Positions 1-5,998 of a stretch of DNA of 6,608 nucleotides are shown here, in pieces. The translations under genes were made by a program, and so were the position numbers. The stretch is from the NCBI GenBank assembly GCA_017853285.1, contig JAFMJU010000230.1:1-6608 (forward strand). Reading direction: 5' to 3'. The stretch comes from Gemmataceae bacterium. Its GTDB lineage: Bacteria; Planctomycetota; Planctomycetia; Gemmatales; Gemmataceae. Within the stretch, counting starts at the first letter, position 1. Each line of letters starts with the position of its first letter. The notes below the pieces were generated by a model. That model was given only the letters and a program-made list of their open reading frames with translations, had not been told where the DNA came from and did not search any database.

Positions 1-2
1 GA

Positions 3-989
3 TCATTCACCCTGCCAGCCCCCCGGCAGCCGCAGCCTCCACACCTCGCTGCACAGCGGTTGCGCGTGGCCGCCCAGCATCCAGATGGCATCCTGGAACA
101 CCAGCGCCGAGTGCTCGTGGCGCTCCTTCGGCCGGGTGGCGGTTTTCAGCTCCTTCCAGGTTTTGCCGTCCCTGGAATACCAGACATCGCCCCAGTTTTT
201 CGCCGGGTGGTTCGACCACCCCCCCAGCACCCACAGGTGGTCGCGGTGGGTCACCGCCGAGAACCACAGACGTGGCGACCACGGGGCATTCCCGGTGACA
301 CAGGTCCAGTCCTTGCCATCCTCCGAGCACCAGACATCGTGGAACGCCTCGTACCCCGGCTGGTAGTTGCCGCCACCCAGCACCCACAGCTTGCCCCCGT
401 GGGCGACCACCTGGTGGTAGGCCCGCGGCTTCCACGGGGCCGCCTCGGTCACACAGGTCCAGGTCTTGCCATCGGCCGAGCACCAGACATCATTCTTGAT
501 ACTTTTCCCGGTGCCGAAATAGTAATTCTCGGTGCCACCGATAATCCACAGCTTGCCCGCGTGCACCGTCACGCCCGCCGCCAGCCGCGGCGACCAGCCC
601 GCGTTGTCGGTCACCAGCTTCCAGTCGGCACCGTTGTCGCTGTTCCAAACTTGCGCGCTTGCCGAGTGGGTCTTCAGCCGGCCGTCCGCCCAACCGCCCA
701 TCAGCCACATCTTGCCCTGGAAGGTCACCGTCATCGGCAGGTCCGAATGCCGCCAGGGGGCCTTGTCAGTCACCCGGGTCCACGACTTGCCATCCGCCGA
801 ACTCCACACATCCCGCGGCGGGGAGGAAAAGGAATCGAACCACCCGCCCATAATCCACAGCCGGTTGTTGAACACCAGCTCCCCCTGCGAATCACGCGCC
901 TGCCAGCCGGCGTCGCGGGTCACCAGCTCCCAATCAGGCACCGTTTGCCCGGGGACGGGTATCAGCAGGACGGCCAGCAGGTTCAGCAT
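3..989 (-). CDS. Kelch-repeat six-bladed beta-propeller protein, probably exported
   Basis: The 328-residue product carries six regularly spaced kelch units. Each has a core of the form [LIM]-W-[IVLM]-[ILM]-G-G, with the double glycines at residues 48-49, 98-99, 151-152, 205-206, 256-257 and 306-307. Most units are preceded by D-V-W-x-S-x-D-G-K-x-W and a W-x-x-V-T-x-x-A-x-W strand. The N-terminal WELVT strand (residues 20-24) and the C-terminal EVWRL strand (315-319) look able to close the ring together. Residues 2-10 are hydrophobic and may be a short signal peptide, though it lacks a charged n-region. The ATG at 989 is chosen because the hydrophobic stretch follows at once and a weak GGGGA lies 7 bases upstream. 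An in-frame ATG at 1058 would add a Pro/Arg-rich 23-residue extension. Kelch propellers bind ligands or act as enzymes (galactose oxidase, the sialic acid mutarotase NanM), but no catalytic signature is evident, so the function is unknown. The gene is transcribed divergently from the hydroxyproline operon. Confidence 0.8.
   Translation of the reverse strand: MLNLLAVLLIPVPGQTVPDWELVTRDAGWQARDSQGELVFNNRLWIMGGWFDSFSSPPRDVWSSADGKSWTRVTDKAPWRHSDLPMTVTFQGKMWLMGGWADGRLKTHSASAQVWNSDNGADWKLVTDNAGWSPRLAAGVTVHAGKLWIIGGTENYYFGTGKSIKNDVWCSADGKTWTCVTEAAPWKPRAYHQVVAHGGKLWVLGGGNYQPGYEAFHDVWCSEDGKDWTCVTGNAPWSPRLWFSAVTHRDHLWVLGGWSNHPAKNWGDVWYSRDGKTWKELKTATRPKERHEHSALVFQDAIWMLGGHAQPLCSEVWRLRLPGGWQGE
298..491 (-). 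repeat. Near-identical DNA at two adjacent kelch blades
   Basis: Positions 298-338 and 451-491 match at 37 of 41 bases and lie 153 bp (51 codons) apart. Both encode the D-V-W-C-S-x-D-G-K-x-W-T-C-V-T segment of neighbouring blades. More diverged copies occur near 155-190 and 785-815. The nucleotide similarity exceeds that between the other blades, which suggests a relatively recent in-frame blade duplication or gene conversion inside the kelch gene. Confidence 0.6.
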
Positions 990-1111
990 CGGGTTGTCCC
1001 CGGGGGTGCGGTGGAGCGGCCCGGGGGAGGGAAGGATCCCCGCGCGCCTTGTTCCCATGATCCCCCCCGGAACCCGCCAACGCCAGATCCCCCCGCGCGG
1101 GCGATTCCTCC

Positions 1112-1140
1112 AAGACACAAGCCCCCCGAAAGCGTAAATT
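1112..1140 (+). promoter_or_regulatory. Candidate sigma-70-type promoter of the hydroxyproline operon
   Basis: AAGACA at 1112-1117 (4 of 6 to the -35 consensus) and TAAATT at 1135-1140 (4 of 6 to the -10 consensus) are separated by exactly 17 bases. They lie in the only locally AT-richer stretch of the 193-bp divergent gap. Transcription would start near 1147, leaving a leader of about 36 bases before the ATG at 1183. A perfect TTGACA at 1139-1144 overlaps this site, but no acceptable -10 box follows it at 16-18 bases. No clear operator palindrome was found. Confidence 0.35.
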
Positions 1141-1182
1141 GACAGGATCCTTCTCGTGATACCCAAGGCAAGGCGGTTTTCC

Positions 1183-2082
1183 ATGTCCCACGGCAAATGG
1201 CACGGCGTTTTTCCCGCGATCACCACCCAGTTCCACAAGGACCTGTCGCTCGACCTCGATGGTTTCTCCAAACATGTGGAGGCCCTGGTCGATTCCGGCG
1301 TGACCGGCCTGATCGTCTGCGGCTCCCTCGGCGAGAACCAGTCGATGGACCCCGAGGAAAAGCGCGCCGTCCTCAAGCGGGCCGTCGAGGTAGCCAAGGG
1401 CCGGATCCCGGTGCTCAGCGGCGTGGCGGAAACCAGCACCGCCGCCGCCTGCCGCTATGTGGCCGACGGCGAGAAGCTCGGCGCCTCGGGCTACATGGTC
1501 ATGCCCGCCATGGTCTACAAGGCCGACGCGGCCGAGGCCGAGAACCACTTCCGCAAGGTGGCCGCCGCCACCCGCCTGCCGTGGATGCTCTACAACAACC
1601 CGGTCGGCTACACCGTGGACATCACCCCCGCGCAGTTCGCCAAGCTGTCCGACATCAAGAACCTGGTCGCCCTCAAAGAGAGTTCCGCCAACACCCGCCG
1701 CATCACCGAGCTGCGGATCGAGGTGGGCGACCGCTACCAGATCTATGTGGGCGTCGATGACCTGGCGCTGGAATCGGCCGTGCTGGGTATCGATGGCTGG
1801 GTGGCCGGTTCGGGCATCGCCTTCCCCAAGGAAAACCAGTACTTCTGGGAACTGACCCGGCAGGGCAAGTGGGACGAGGCGCGGCAGATGTACCGCTGGT
1901 TCTACCCGTTGCTGAAGCTCGACACCCACATCAAGTTCGTGCAGTACATCAAGCTGGCCGTGCAGGAGGCCGGGCTGGGCGCCGAATGGGTGCGCGAGCC
2001 GCGGCTGGCCCTTTCGGGCGCCGAGCGCGAGGCGGTGCTGAAGATCATCCACAAGGGGCTGGCCGAACGGCCCAAGCTTTGA
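1183..2082 (+). CDS. lhpC: 1-pyrroline-4-hydroxy-2-carboxylate deaminase (DHDPS/NAL-family class I aldolase fold)
   Basis: This 299-residue protein spans a whole DHDPS-family TIM barrel. Visible family landmarks are G-S-L-G-E-N at residues 47-52 (the GTTGE-like phosphate/carboxylate loop), the catalytic tyrosine Tyr137 in Y-N-N-P, and the Schiff-base lysine Lys165 in A-L-K-E-S-S. The Tyr-Lys spacing of 28 is the same as in E. coli DapA. The next two genes encode a hydroxyproline epimerase and a D-amino-acid-type flavoprotein. That context points to LhpC/HypD-type deamination of pyrroline-4-hydroxy-2-carboxylate to 2-oxoglutarate semialdehyde and ammonia, rather than lysine biosynthesis. The C-terminal half (G-V-D-D-L-A-L-E, Y-R-W-F-x-P-L-L, V-R-E-P-R-L) also looks like that subfamily to me. 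The ATG at 1183 is preferred over an in-frame GTG at 1156, because AAGG at 1170-1173 sits 9 bases upstream and the family's W-x-G-V-F-P-A start follows. It is the first gene of the operon, 26 bp of non-coding sequence before the epimerase. Confidence 0.9.
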   Translation: MSHGKWHGVFPAITTQFHKDLSLDLDGFSKHVEALVDSGVTGLIVCGSLGENQSMDPEEKRAVLKRAVEVAKGRIPVLSGVAETSTAAACRYVADGEKLGASGYMVMPAMVYKADAAEAENHFRKVAAATRLPWMLYNNPVGYTVDITPAQFAKLSDIKNLVALKESSANTRRITELRIEVGDRYQIYVGVDDLALESAVLGIDGWVAGSGIAFPKENQYFWELTRQGKWDEARQMYRWFYPLLKLDTHIKFVQYIKLAVQEAGLGAEWVREPRLALSGAEREAVLKIIHKGLAERPKL

Positions 2083-2107
2083 TCGGCCCCTGTCCACCGA
2101 ACCCACC

Positions 2108-3061
2108 ATGAGCGCCAACGCCATCCAGCGGATCCGCGTGGTCGATTCCCACACCGGGGGTGAACCCACCCGCGTGGTGCTGGAGGGCGGCCCCGACCTG
2201 GGAAGCGGTCCGCTGGACCGCCGCCTGGCACTGCTGCGCGAACGGCATGACACCTTCCGTTCAGCCGTGGTGAACGAACCGCGCGGCAGCGATGTGCTGG
2301 TGGGGGCGCTGCTGTGCGAGCCCGCCGACCCGTCCTGCTCGGCCGGGGTGATCTTCTTCAACAATGTGGGCTACCTCGGCATGTGCGGCCACGGCACCAT
2401 CGGCCTGGTGGTGACGCTGGCCCACCTGGGCCGATTGCAGCCGGGCGCCCACCGGATCGAGACACCCGTGGGTGTGGTGGAAGCCACGCTGCTGCCGGAT
2501 GGTTCGGTTTCGGTGCGCAATGTGGCCAGTTGGCGCGCCCACAAGGGCGTGAAGGTGACCGTGCCGGGCCATGGCGAGGTGACCGGCGATGTCGCCTGGG
2601 GCGGCAACTGGTTCTACCTCGTGGAAGACCATGGCCACCGCCTCACGCTGCCCTGTGTGGCCGACCTGACCGACCTTTCCACCCGCATCCGCCAGGCGGT
2701 GAACGCGGGCGGCCATCCCGAGGTGGACCATGTGGAACTGATCGGCCCCGGGGCGCCCGGTTCCGATGCGCGCAATTTTGTCTTGTGTCCCGGGCTGGCC
2801 TACGACCGTTCCCCCTGCGGCACCGGCACCAGCGCCAAGCTGGCCTGCCTGGCGGCCGATGGCAAACTGCAACCGGGCGAACAGTGGGTGCAGGAAAGCA
2901 TCCTGGGCACCCGGTTTGTCGGGCGGTTCGAGTGGGACGGCAACACGGCCGACAGCGGCAAGATCATCCCCACCGTGACCGGCACGGCCCATGTGACCGC
3001 CGAGGCGACCCTGCTCGTGGATGCGCGCGATCCGTTTTGCTGGGGTATCCGGCTGGATTGA
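2108..3061 (+). CDS. lhpA: 4-hydroxyproline 2-epimerase (proline racemase family)
   Basis: The 317-residue protein is full length for the proline racemase superfamily. It opens with the family block R-V-V-D-S-H-T-G-G-E-P-T-R (residues 10-22). Both acid/base cysteines are present: Cys93 in G-M-C-G-H-G-T-I-G and Cys237 in S-P-C-G-T-G-T-S-A-K. In trans-3-hydroxy-L-proline dehydratases of the same superfamily one of the pair is replaced by Ser or Thr, so this copy should be an epimerase or racemase. It is predicted to interconvert trans-4-hydroxy-L-proline and cis-4-hydroxy-D-proline in the cytoplasm without a cofactor. The Q-E-S-I-L-G-T-R-F block near residue 261 and the operon context favour 4-hydroxyproline over proline as substrate. 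No Shine-Dalgarno sequence is visible before the ATG: the 25-base gap is C-rich. Translation may therefore depend on coupling to the upstream gene or be leaderless-like. The ATG is supported by the conserved N-terminal block just after it. Confidence 0.94.
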   Translation: MSANAIQRIRVVDSHTGGEPTRVVLEGGPDLGSGPLDRRLALLRERHDTFRSAVVNEPRGSDVLVGALLCEPADPSCSAGVIFFNNVGYLGMCGHGTIGLVVTLAHLGRLQPGAHRIETPVGVVEATLLPDGSVSVRNVASWRAHKGVKVTVPGHGEVTGDVAWGGNWFYLVEDHGHRLTLPCVADLTDLSTRIRQAVNAGGHPEVDHVELIGPGAPGSDARNFVLCPGLAYDRSPCGTGTSAKLACLAADGKLQPGEQWVQESILGTRFVGRFEWDGNTADSGKIIPTVTGTAHVTAEATLLVDARDPFCWGIRLD

Positions 3062-3083
3062 TTGAAAAACAGGTTTTTATTTT

Positions 3084-3090
3084 GGAAGGG
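3084..3090 (+). promoter_or_regulatory. Shine-Dalgarno site deciding the flavoprotein start
   Basis: GGAAGGG lies 4 bases before the ATG at 3095. It sits in a short AT-rich island (about 3061-3083) that contrasts with the surrounding GC-rich DNA. It supports the ATG over an in-frame TTG at 3062, which would add 11 residues ahead of the FAD-binding strand. Confidence 0.65.
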
Positions 3091-3094
3091 TTGC

Positions 3095-4357
3095 ATGTCC
3101 AAGCGGGTGCTGATTCTGGGTGCCGGGGTGATCGGGCTGTCGTCGGCCCTGCATGCCCTGCAGCGCGGCTATCAGGTGACGGTGGTGGACCGGGGCCCTT
3201 CCTCCCGTGACGGGTGCTCGTTCGGCAACGCCGGCATGGTGGTGCCCAGCCATTTCGTGCCGCTGGCCGCGCCGGGCGCGGTGTGGATGGGCATCAAGTG
3301 GATGTGGAACCCGGAATCCCCCTTCTATATCCGGCCCCGCCTGTCGTGGGACCTGTTCACCTGGGGCCTGCGGTTCTGGCGGGCTTCCACCGCGGCGCGG
3401 GTGAAGGCGGCCGAGCCCATCCTGCGTGACCTGAACTACCAAAGCCGCGACATCTACACCACCTGGGCCAGCCACCCCGAAAACGGGCCCGGCGACTTCG
3501 GGCTCGAGACCAAGGGTCTGTTGATGCTGTGCCGCACAGCCAAGGGTCTGGAAGAGGAAGCCCACATGGCCGAGCGGGCCAACCAGTTGGGCGTGCCGGC
3601 CGAGGTGCTGGATGCGGCGGGTACCAAAAAGCTGGACCCGGGGGCCGAACTGGCGATTGAAGGCGCGGTCTATTTCCCCAAAGACTGCCACCTCGACCCC
3701 AACCGGCTGATGGCGGGCCTGGAAAACCGCTGCCGCAACTTGGGTGCGAGCTTCCACTTCAACACCGAGGTGACCGGGTTTGTGCGCGACGGGTCTGCCC
3801 TGCGTGGAGCCCGTACCAGCGCCGGTGAGTTGGAAGCCGATCAGATGGTGTTGGCCGCGGGCTCGTGGTCGCCGCTTTTGGCCAAAGAGCTGGGCCTTGG
3901 CTTGCCCATGCAGGCGGGCAAGGGCTACAGCCTGACGCTGGCCAAGCCGCGGCAACTGCCCACCCTGTGCACCATTTTGACCGAGGCGCGGGTGGCCGTC
4001 ACGCCAATGGGTGGCCGGCTCCGCGTGGGCGGCACCATGGAGATCTCGGGCCTGAACGAATCGGTTGCCCCGGCCCGGGTACGCGGCATCCAGCGCTCGT
4101 TCTGCCAGTACTACCCGGCGTTCACCGAGACGGACTTCGCCGACATTGAACCCTGGAAGGGACTGCGCCCCTGCTCGCCGGATGGCCTTCCGTATGTTGG
4201 GCGCAGCAAGAAGGTGCCGAACCTGGTGGTGGCCACCGGCCACGCCATGATGGGCCTGAGCCTGGGCCCGGTCACTGGCAAGCTGGTGGGCCAGTTGCTG
4301 GACGGCGAAAAGCCCTCCGTCGCCCTGGATCTACTCGACCCGGAGCGGTACGGCTAG
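3095..4357 (+). CDS. FAD-dependent D-amino acid dehydrogenase family protein, probable D-hydroxyproline dehydrogenase
   Basis: The 420-residue protein is a DAO/DadA-family flavoprotein. It begins with a Rossmann dinucleotide fold, G-A-G-V-I-G at residues 9-14, and an acidic residue, Asp32, ends the second strand in V-V-D-R. The S-F-G-N-A-G-M motif at 42-48 is typical of DadA-like members. The C-terminal FAD/substrate block reads W-K-G-L-R-P-C-S-P-D-G-L-P (354-366), followed by A-T-G-H-A-M-M-G (380-387). By family analogy Arg358 may contact the substrate carboxylate. It lies 33 bp after the epimerase and is the last gene of the operon. The inferred reaction is oxidation of cis-4-hydroxy-D-proline to 1-pyrroline-4-hydroxy-2-carboxylate, with electrons passed to a quinone or another acceptor. 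No gene for a partner subunit of the multi-subunit Pseudomonas-type enzyme is adjacent, so it probably acts as one polypeptide. Glycine oxidase or a general D-amino acid dehydrogenase is possible on sequence alone. The neighbours decide the call. Confidence 0.88.
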   Translation: MSKRVLILGAGVIGLSSALHALQRGYQVTVVDRGPSSRDGCSFGNAGMVVPSHFVPLAAPGAVWMGIKWMWNPESPFYIRPRLSWDLFTWGLRFWRASTAARVKAAEPILRDLNYQSRDIYTTWASHPENGPGDFGLETKGLLMLCRTAKGLEEEAHMAERANQLGVPAEVLDAAGTKKLDPGAELAIEGAVYFPKDCHLDPNRLMAGLENRCRNLGASFHFNTEVTGFVRDGSALRGARTSAGELEADQMVLAAGSWSPLLAKELGLGLPMQAGKGYSLTLAKPRQLPTLCTILTEARVAVTPMGGRLRVGGTMEISGLNESVAPARVRGIQRSFCQYYPAFTETDFADIEPWKGLRPCSPDGLPYVGRSKKVPNLVVATGHAMMGLSLGPVTGKLVGQLLDGEKPSVALDLLDPERYG

Positions 4358-4399
4358 GGAGCCACCCTACGGCCCTGTTTCCCATTACAATCAAGCCCT

Positions 4400-4429
4400 G
4401 CCCGGTGCGGGTCCGGGCTTTCTCCCTTT
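4400..4429 (+). terminator. Terminator-like hairpin after the hydroxyproline operon
   Basis: GCCCGG (4400-4405) and CCGGGC (4413-4418) form a perfect 6-bp GC stem with a 7-base loop. A T/C-rich tail follows (TTTCTCCCTTT, 4419-4429), broken by cytosines. The hairpin lies 43 bases after the flavoprotein stop and 24 bases before the tail meets the glpK start. It could end the hydroxyproline transcript, but the impure T-run makes it weak. An alternative pairing, AAGCCC (4393-4398) with GGGCTT (4415-4420), overlaps it. Confidence 0.45.
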
Positions 4430-4453
4430 GGGCTTTGATTGGGGTATTTGGCC

Positions 4454-5950
4454 ATGGTTATGGGCAAGCCGATACTGTCGTTGGACCAGGGGACCACCTC
4501 CAGTCGGGCCATCGTGTTCGGGCAAGACGGACGGCCTCTGTCGGTGGCGCAACGGGAGCTGCCGCAAATCTATCCCGCCCCGGGCGATGTGGAGCATGAC
4601 CCCGAGGAGATCTGGCAGACGCAACTTGCTTGCGCGCGCGAGGCGCTGGCCCGCGCCGGCCTTTCGGCCAGCCAGATCGGGTCGCTGGGCATCACCAACC
4701 AGCGTGAGACGACGATCCTGTGGGACAAGGCCACCGGCAAGCCGGTGGCCAACGCCATCGTCTGGCAGAGCCGCGTCAGTGCGCCGGTGTGCGACCGGCT
4801 GAAGGCACAAGGACACGATTCCCTGATCCGCCAGCGCACCGGCCTGGTGGTGGACGCCTACTTCTCGGGCACCAAGGTGGTGCATTTGCTGGAGACCATC
4901 CCCGGCCTTCGGGAACGCGCCGCCAAGGGTGAAATCCTGTTCGGCACGGTGGACACCTGGCTGATCTGGAAGCTGACGGGTGGCAAGCTACATGTGACCG
5001 ATGTGTCGAACGCCAGCCGGACGCTGCTGTTCGACATCCACCGGCTGGACTGGGATGATGAGATTTTGGCCATCCTGAATATCCCACGGGTCATGCTGCC
5101 GCGCGTGGTGGATTCGAGCGGTGTGGCCGGGCAGACCGATGCGGAAATGCTGGGCGCTCCGGTGGCCATCGCCGGTATCGCCGGGGATCAGCAGGCGGCC
5201 ACCTTCGGCCAGGCCTGCTTCCAGCCAGGCAGCGCGAAGAACACCTACGGCACCGGCTGCTTTTTGCTGCTGAACACCGGCGACAAGCCGGTGCCCAGCG
5301 CCCACAACCTGCTCACCACCGTGGGCTGGCGCATCGGCGGCAAGACCACCTACTGCCTGGAGGGCGCGGTGTTTGTGGCCGGGGCGGTGGTGCAGTGGCT
5401 GCGCGACGGGCTGGGGATCATCCGCAAGTCCGAAGAGGTGGAAACCCTGGCGGCCAGCGTGCCCGATGCGGGAGGCGTGTTCGTGGTGCCGGCATTCACC
5501 GGCTTGGGGGCACCCCACTGGGATCCCCGGGCGCGGGGCGGCATCTTCGGTCTGACCCGGGGCACCACCGCGGCGCATATCGCCCGGGCGGCTGTCGAAT
5601 CGATGGCGTGGCAATCGGCGGATCTTTTGGGGGCGATGGAGGCCGACAGCGGCGTGAAGCTGTCCAGCGTGAAGGCGGATGGCGGGGCCAGCCGCAACAA
5701 CGCCCTGCTGCAGTTCCAGGCCGACCTGCTCGGAGTGCCGGTACGACGCCCCCGCGTGCAGGAGACCACAGCCTTGGGTGTGGCCTACCTGGCCGGCTTG
5801 GCCACGGGCACCTGGAACAGCCTGGGGGATATCGAGAAGAACTGGGTTTTGGACCAGGAGTTCACTCCGGCCACCACGGCGGCAGACAGGGAAAAGCTGT
5901 TGGTGGGCTGGCGCAAGGCGGTGGGGCGCACGCTGAACTGGGCCGAGTAG
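4454..5950 (+). CDS. glpK: Glycerol kinase
   Basis: The 498-residue protein is full length for GlpK and has both FGGY-kinase domains. It phosphorylates glycerol with ATP to sn-glycerol 3-phosphate in the cytoplasm. Visible landmarks are the phosphate-binding D-Q-G-T-T-S-S-R at 11-18, glycerol contacts Arg84-Glu85 in T-N-Q-R-E-T, Tyr136 in D-A-Y-F-S-G-T-K, the catalytic base Asp245 in A-G-D-Q-Q-A, Y-G-T-G-C-F at 265-270, and the ADP-binding D-G-G-A-S-R-N-N around 409-416. The ATG at 4454 is preferred because GGGG (4441-4444) sits 9 bases upstream. An ATG at 4460 and a TTG at 4439 are in-frame alternatives. The segment between the GQT motif and Asp245 lacks the Gly/Arg loop that binds fructose 1,6-bisphosphate in E. 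coli. It also lacks the histidine phosphorylated by HPr in Firmicutes. No glpF or glpD is adjacent. It is probably transcribed separately from the hydroxyproline operon. Confidence 0.96.
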   Translation: MVMGKPILSLDQGTTSSRAIVFGQDGRPLSVAQRELPQIYPAPGDVEHDPEEIWQTQLACAREALARAGLSASQIGSLGITNQRETTILWDKATGKPVANAIVWQSRVSAPVCDRLKAQGHDSLIRQRTGLVVDAYFSGTKVVHLLETIPGLRERAAKGEILFGTVDTWLIWKLTGGKLHVTDVSNASRTLLFDIHRLDWDDEILAILNIPRVMLPRVVDSSGVAGQTDAEMLGAPVAIAGIAGDQQAATFGQACFQPGSAKNTYGTGCFLLLNTGDKPVPSAHNLLTTVGWRIGGKTTYCLEGAVFVAGAVVQWLRDGLGIIRKSEEVETLAASVPDAGGVFVVPAFTGLGAPHWDPRARGGIFGLTRGTTAAHIARAAVESMAWQSADLLGAMEADSGVKLSSVKADGGASRNNALLQFQADLLGVPVRRPRVQETTALGVAYLAGLATGTWNSLGDIEKNWVLDQEFTPATTAADREKLLVGWRKAVGRTLNWAE

Positions 5951-5998
5951 GATGGATGATTCGGCTTTGGCCGACTGGCATGGGGATGGGGTGGTCTG

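Noticed and set aside
992..1110. Short GC palindromes (CCCCGGGG near 998, CCCGCGCGGG near 1092) as operators
   Set aside because: Such palindromes are expected by chance in GC-rich DNA, are not repeated, and are not placed around the candidate promoter.
60..1142. A 360-codon plus-strand open frame opposite the kelch gene
   Set aside because: The minus strand shows six in-register kelch units. The plus-strand frame is Pro/Arg/His-rich and only mirrors the repeat periodicity.
990..1439. Upstream extension of the kelch reading frame by 150 codons
   Set aside because: The extension runs antisense into the deaminase gene, shows no kelch or signal features, and would place the hydrophobic N-terminus in the middle of the protein.
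1183..2082. Lysine-biosynthetic dihydrodipicolinate synthase (dapA)
   Set aside because: The fold and catalytic Tyr/Lys would fit. However, the G-S-L-G-E-N loop, the C-terminal signature and the adjacent epimerase and D-amino-acid flavoprotein fit the hydroxyproline deaminase better.
934..2364. A 476-codon open frame on the minus strand across the deaminase gene and into the epimerase gene
   Set aside because: It is antisense to genes with clear catalytic motifs. Its translation is low-complexity (Gly/His/Val/Arg-rich) with no recognisable domain, as expected of a shadow frame in GC-rich DNA.
3061..3094. An internal promoter in the AT-rich island before the flavoprotein gene
   Set aside because: TTGAAA at 3062-3067 resembles a -35 box, but no -10 box lies at 16-18 bases. 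The island is better explained as an open translation-initiation region.
3077..4243. A 388-codon minus-strand open frame opposite the flavoprotein gene
   Set aside because: The opposite strand encodes an intact FAD oxidoreductase. The antisense translation is Arg/Gly/His-rich without domain features.
5961..5974. TCGGC/GCCGA hairpin between glpK and the DUF606 gene as a terminator
   Set aside because: The stem is only 5 bp with a 4-base loop, and no T-run follows.
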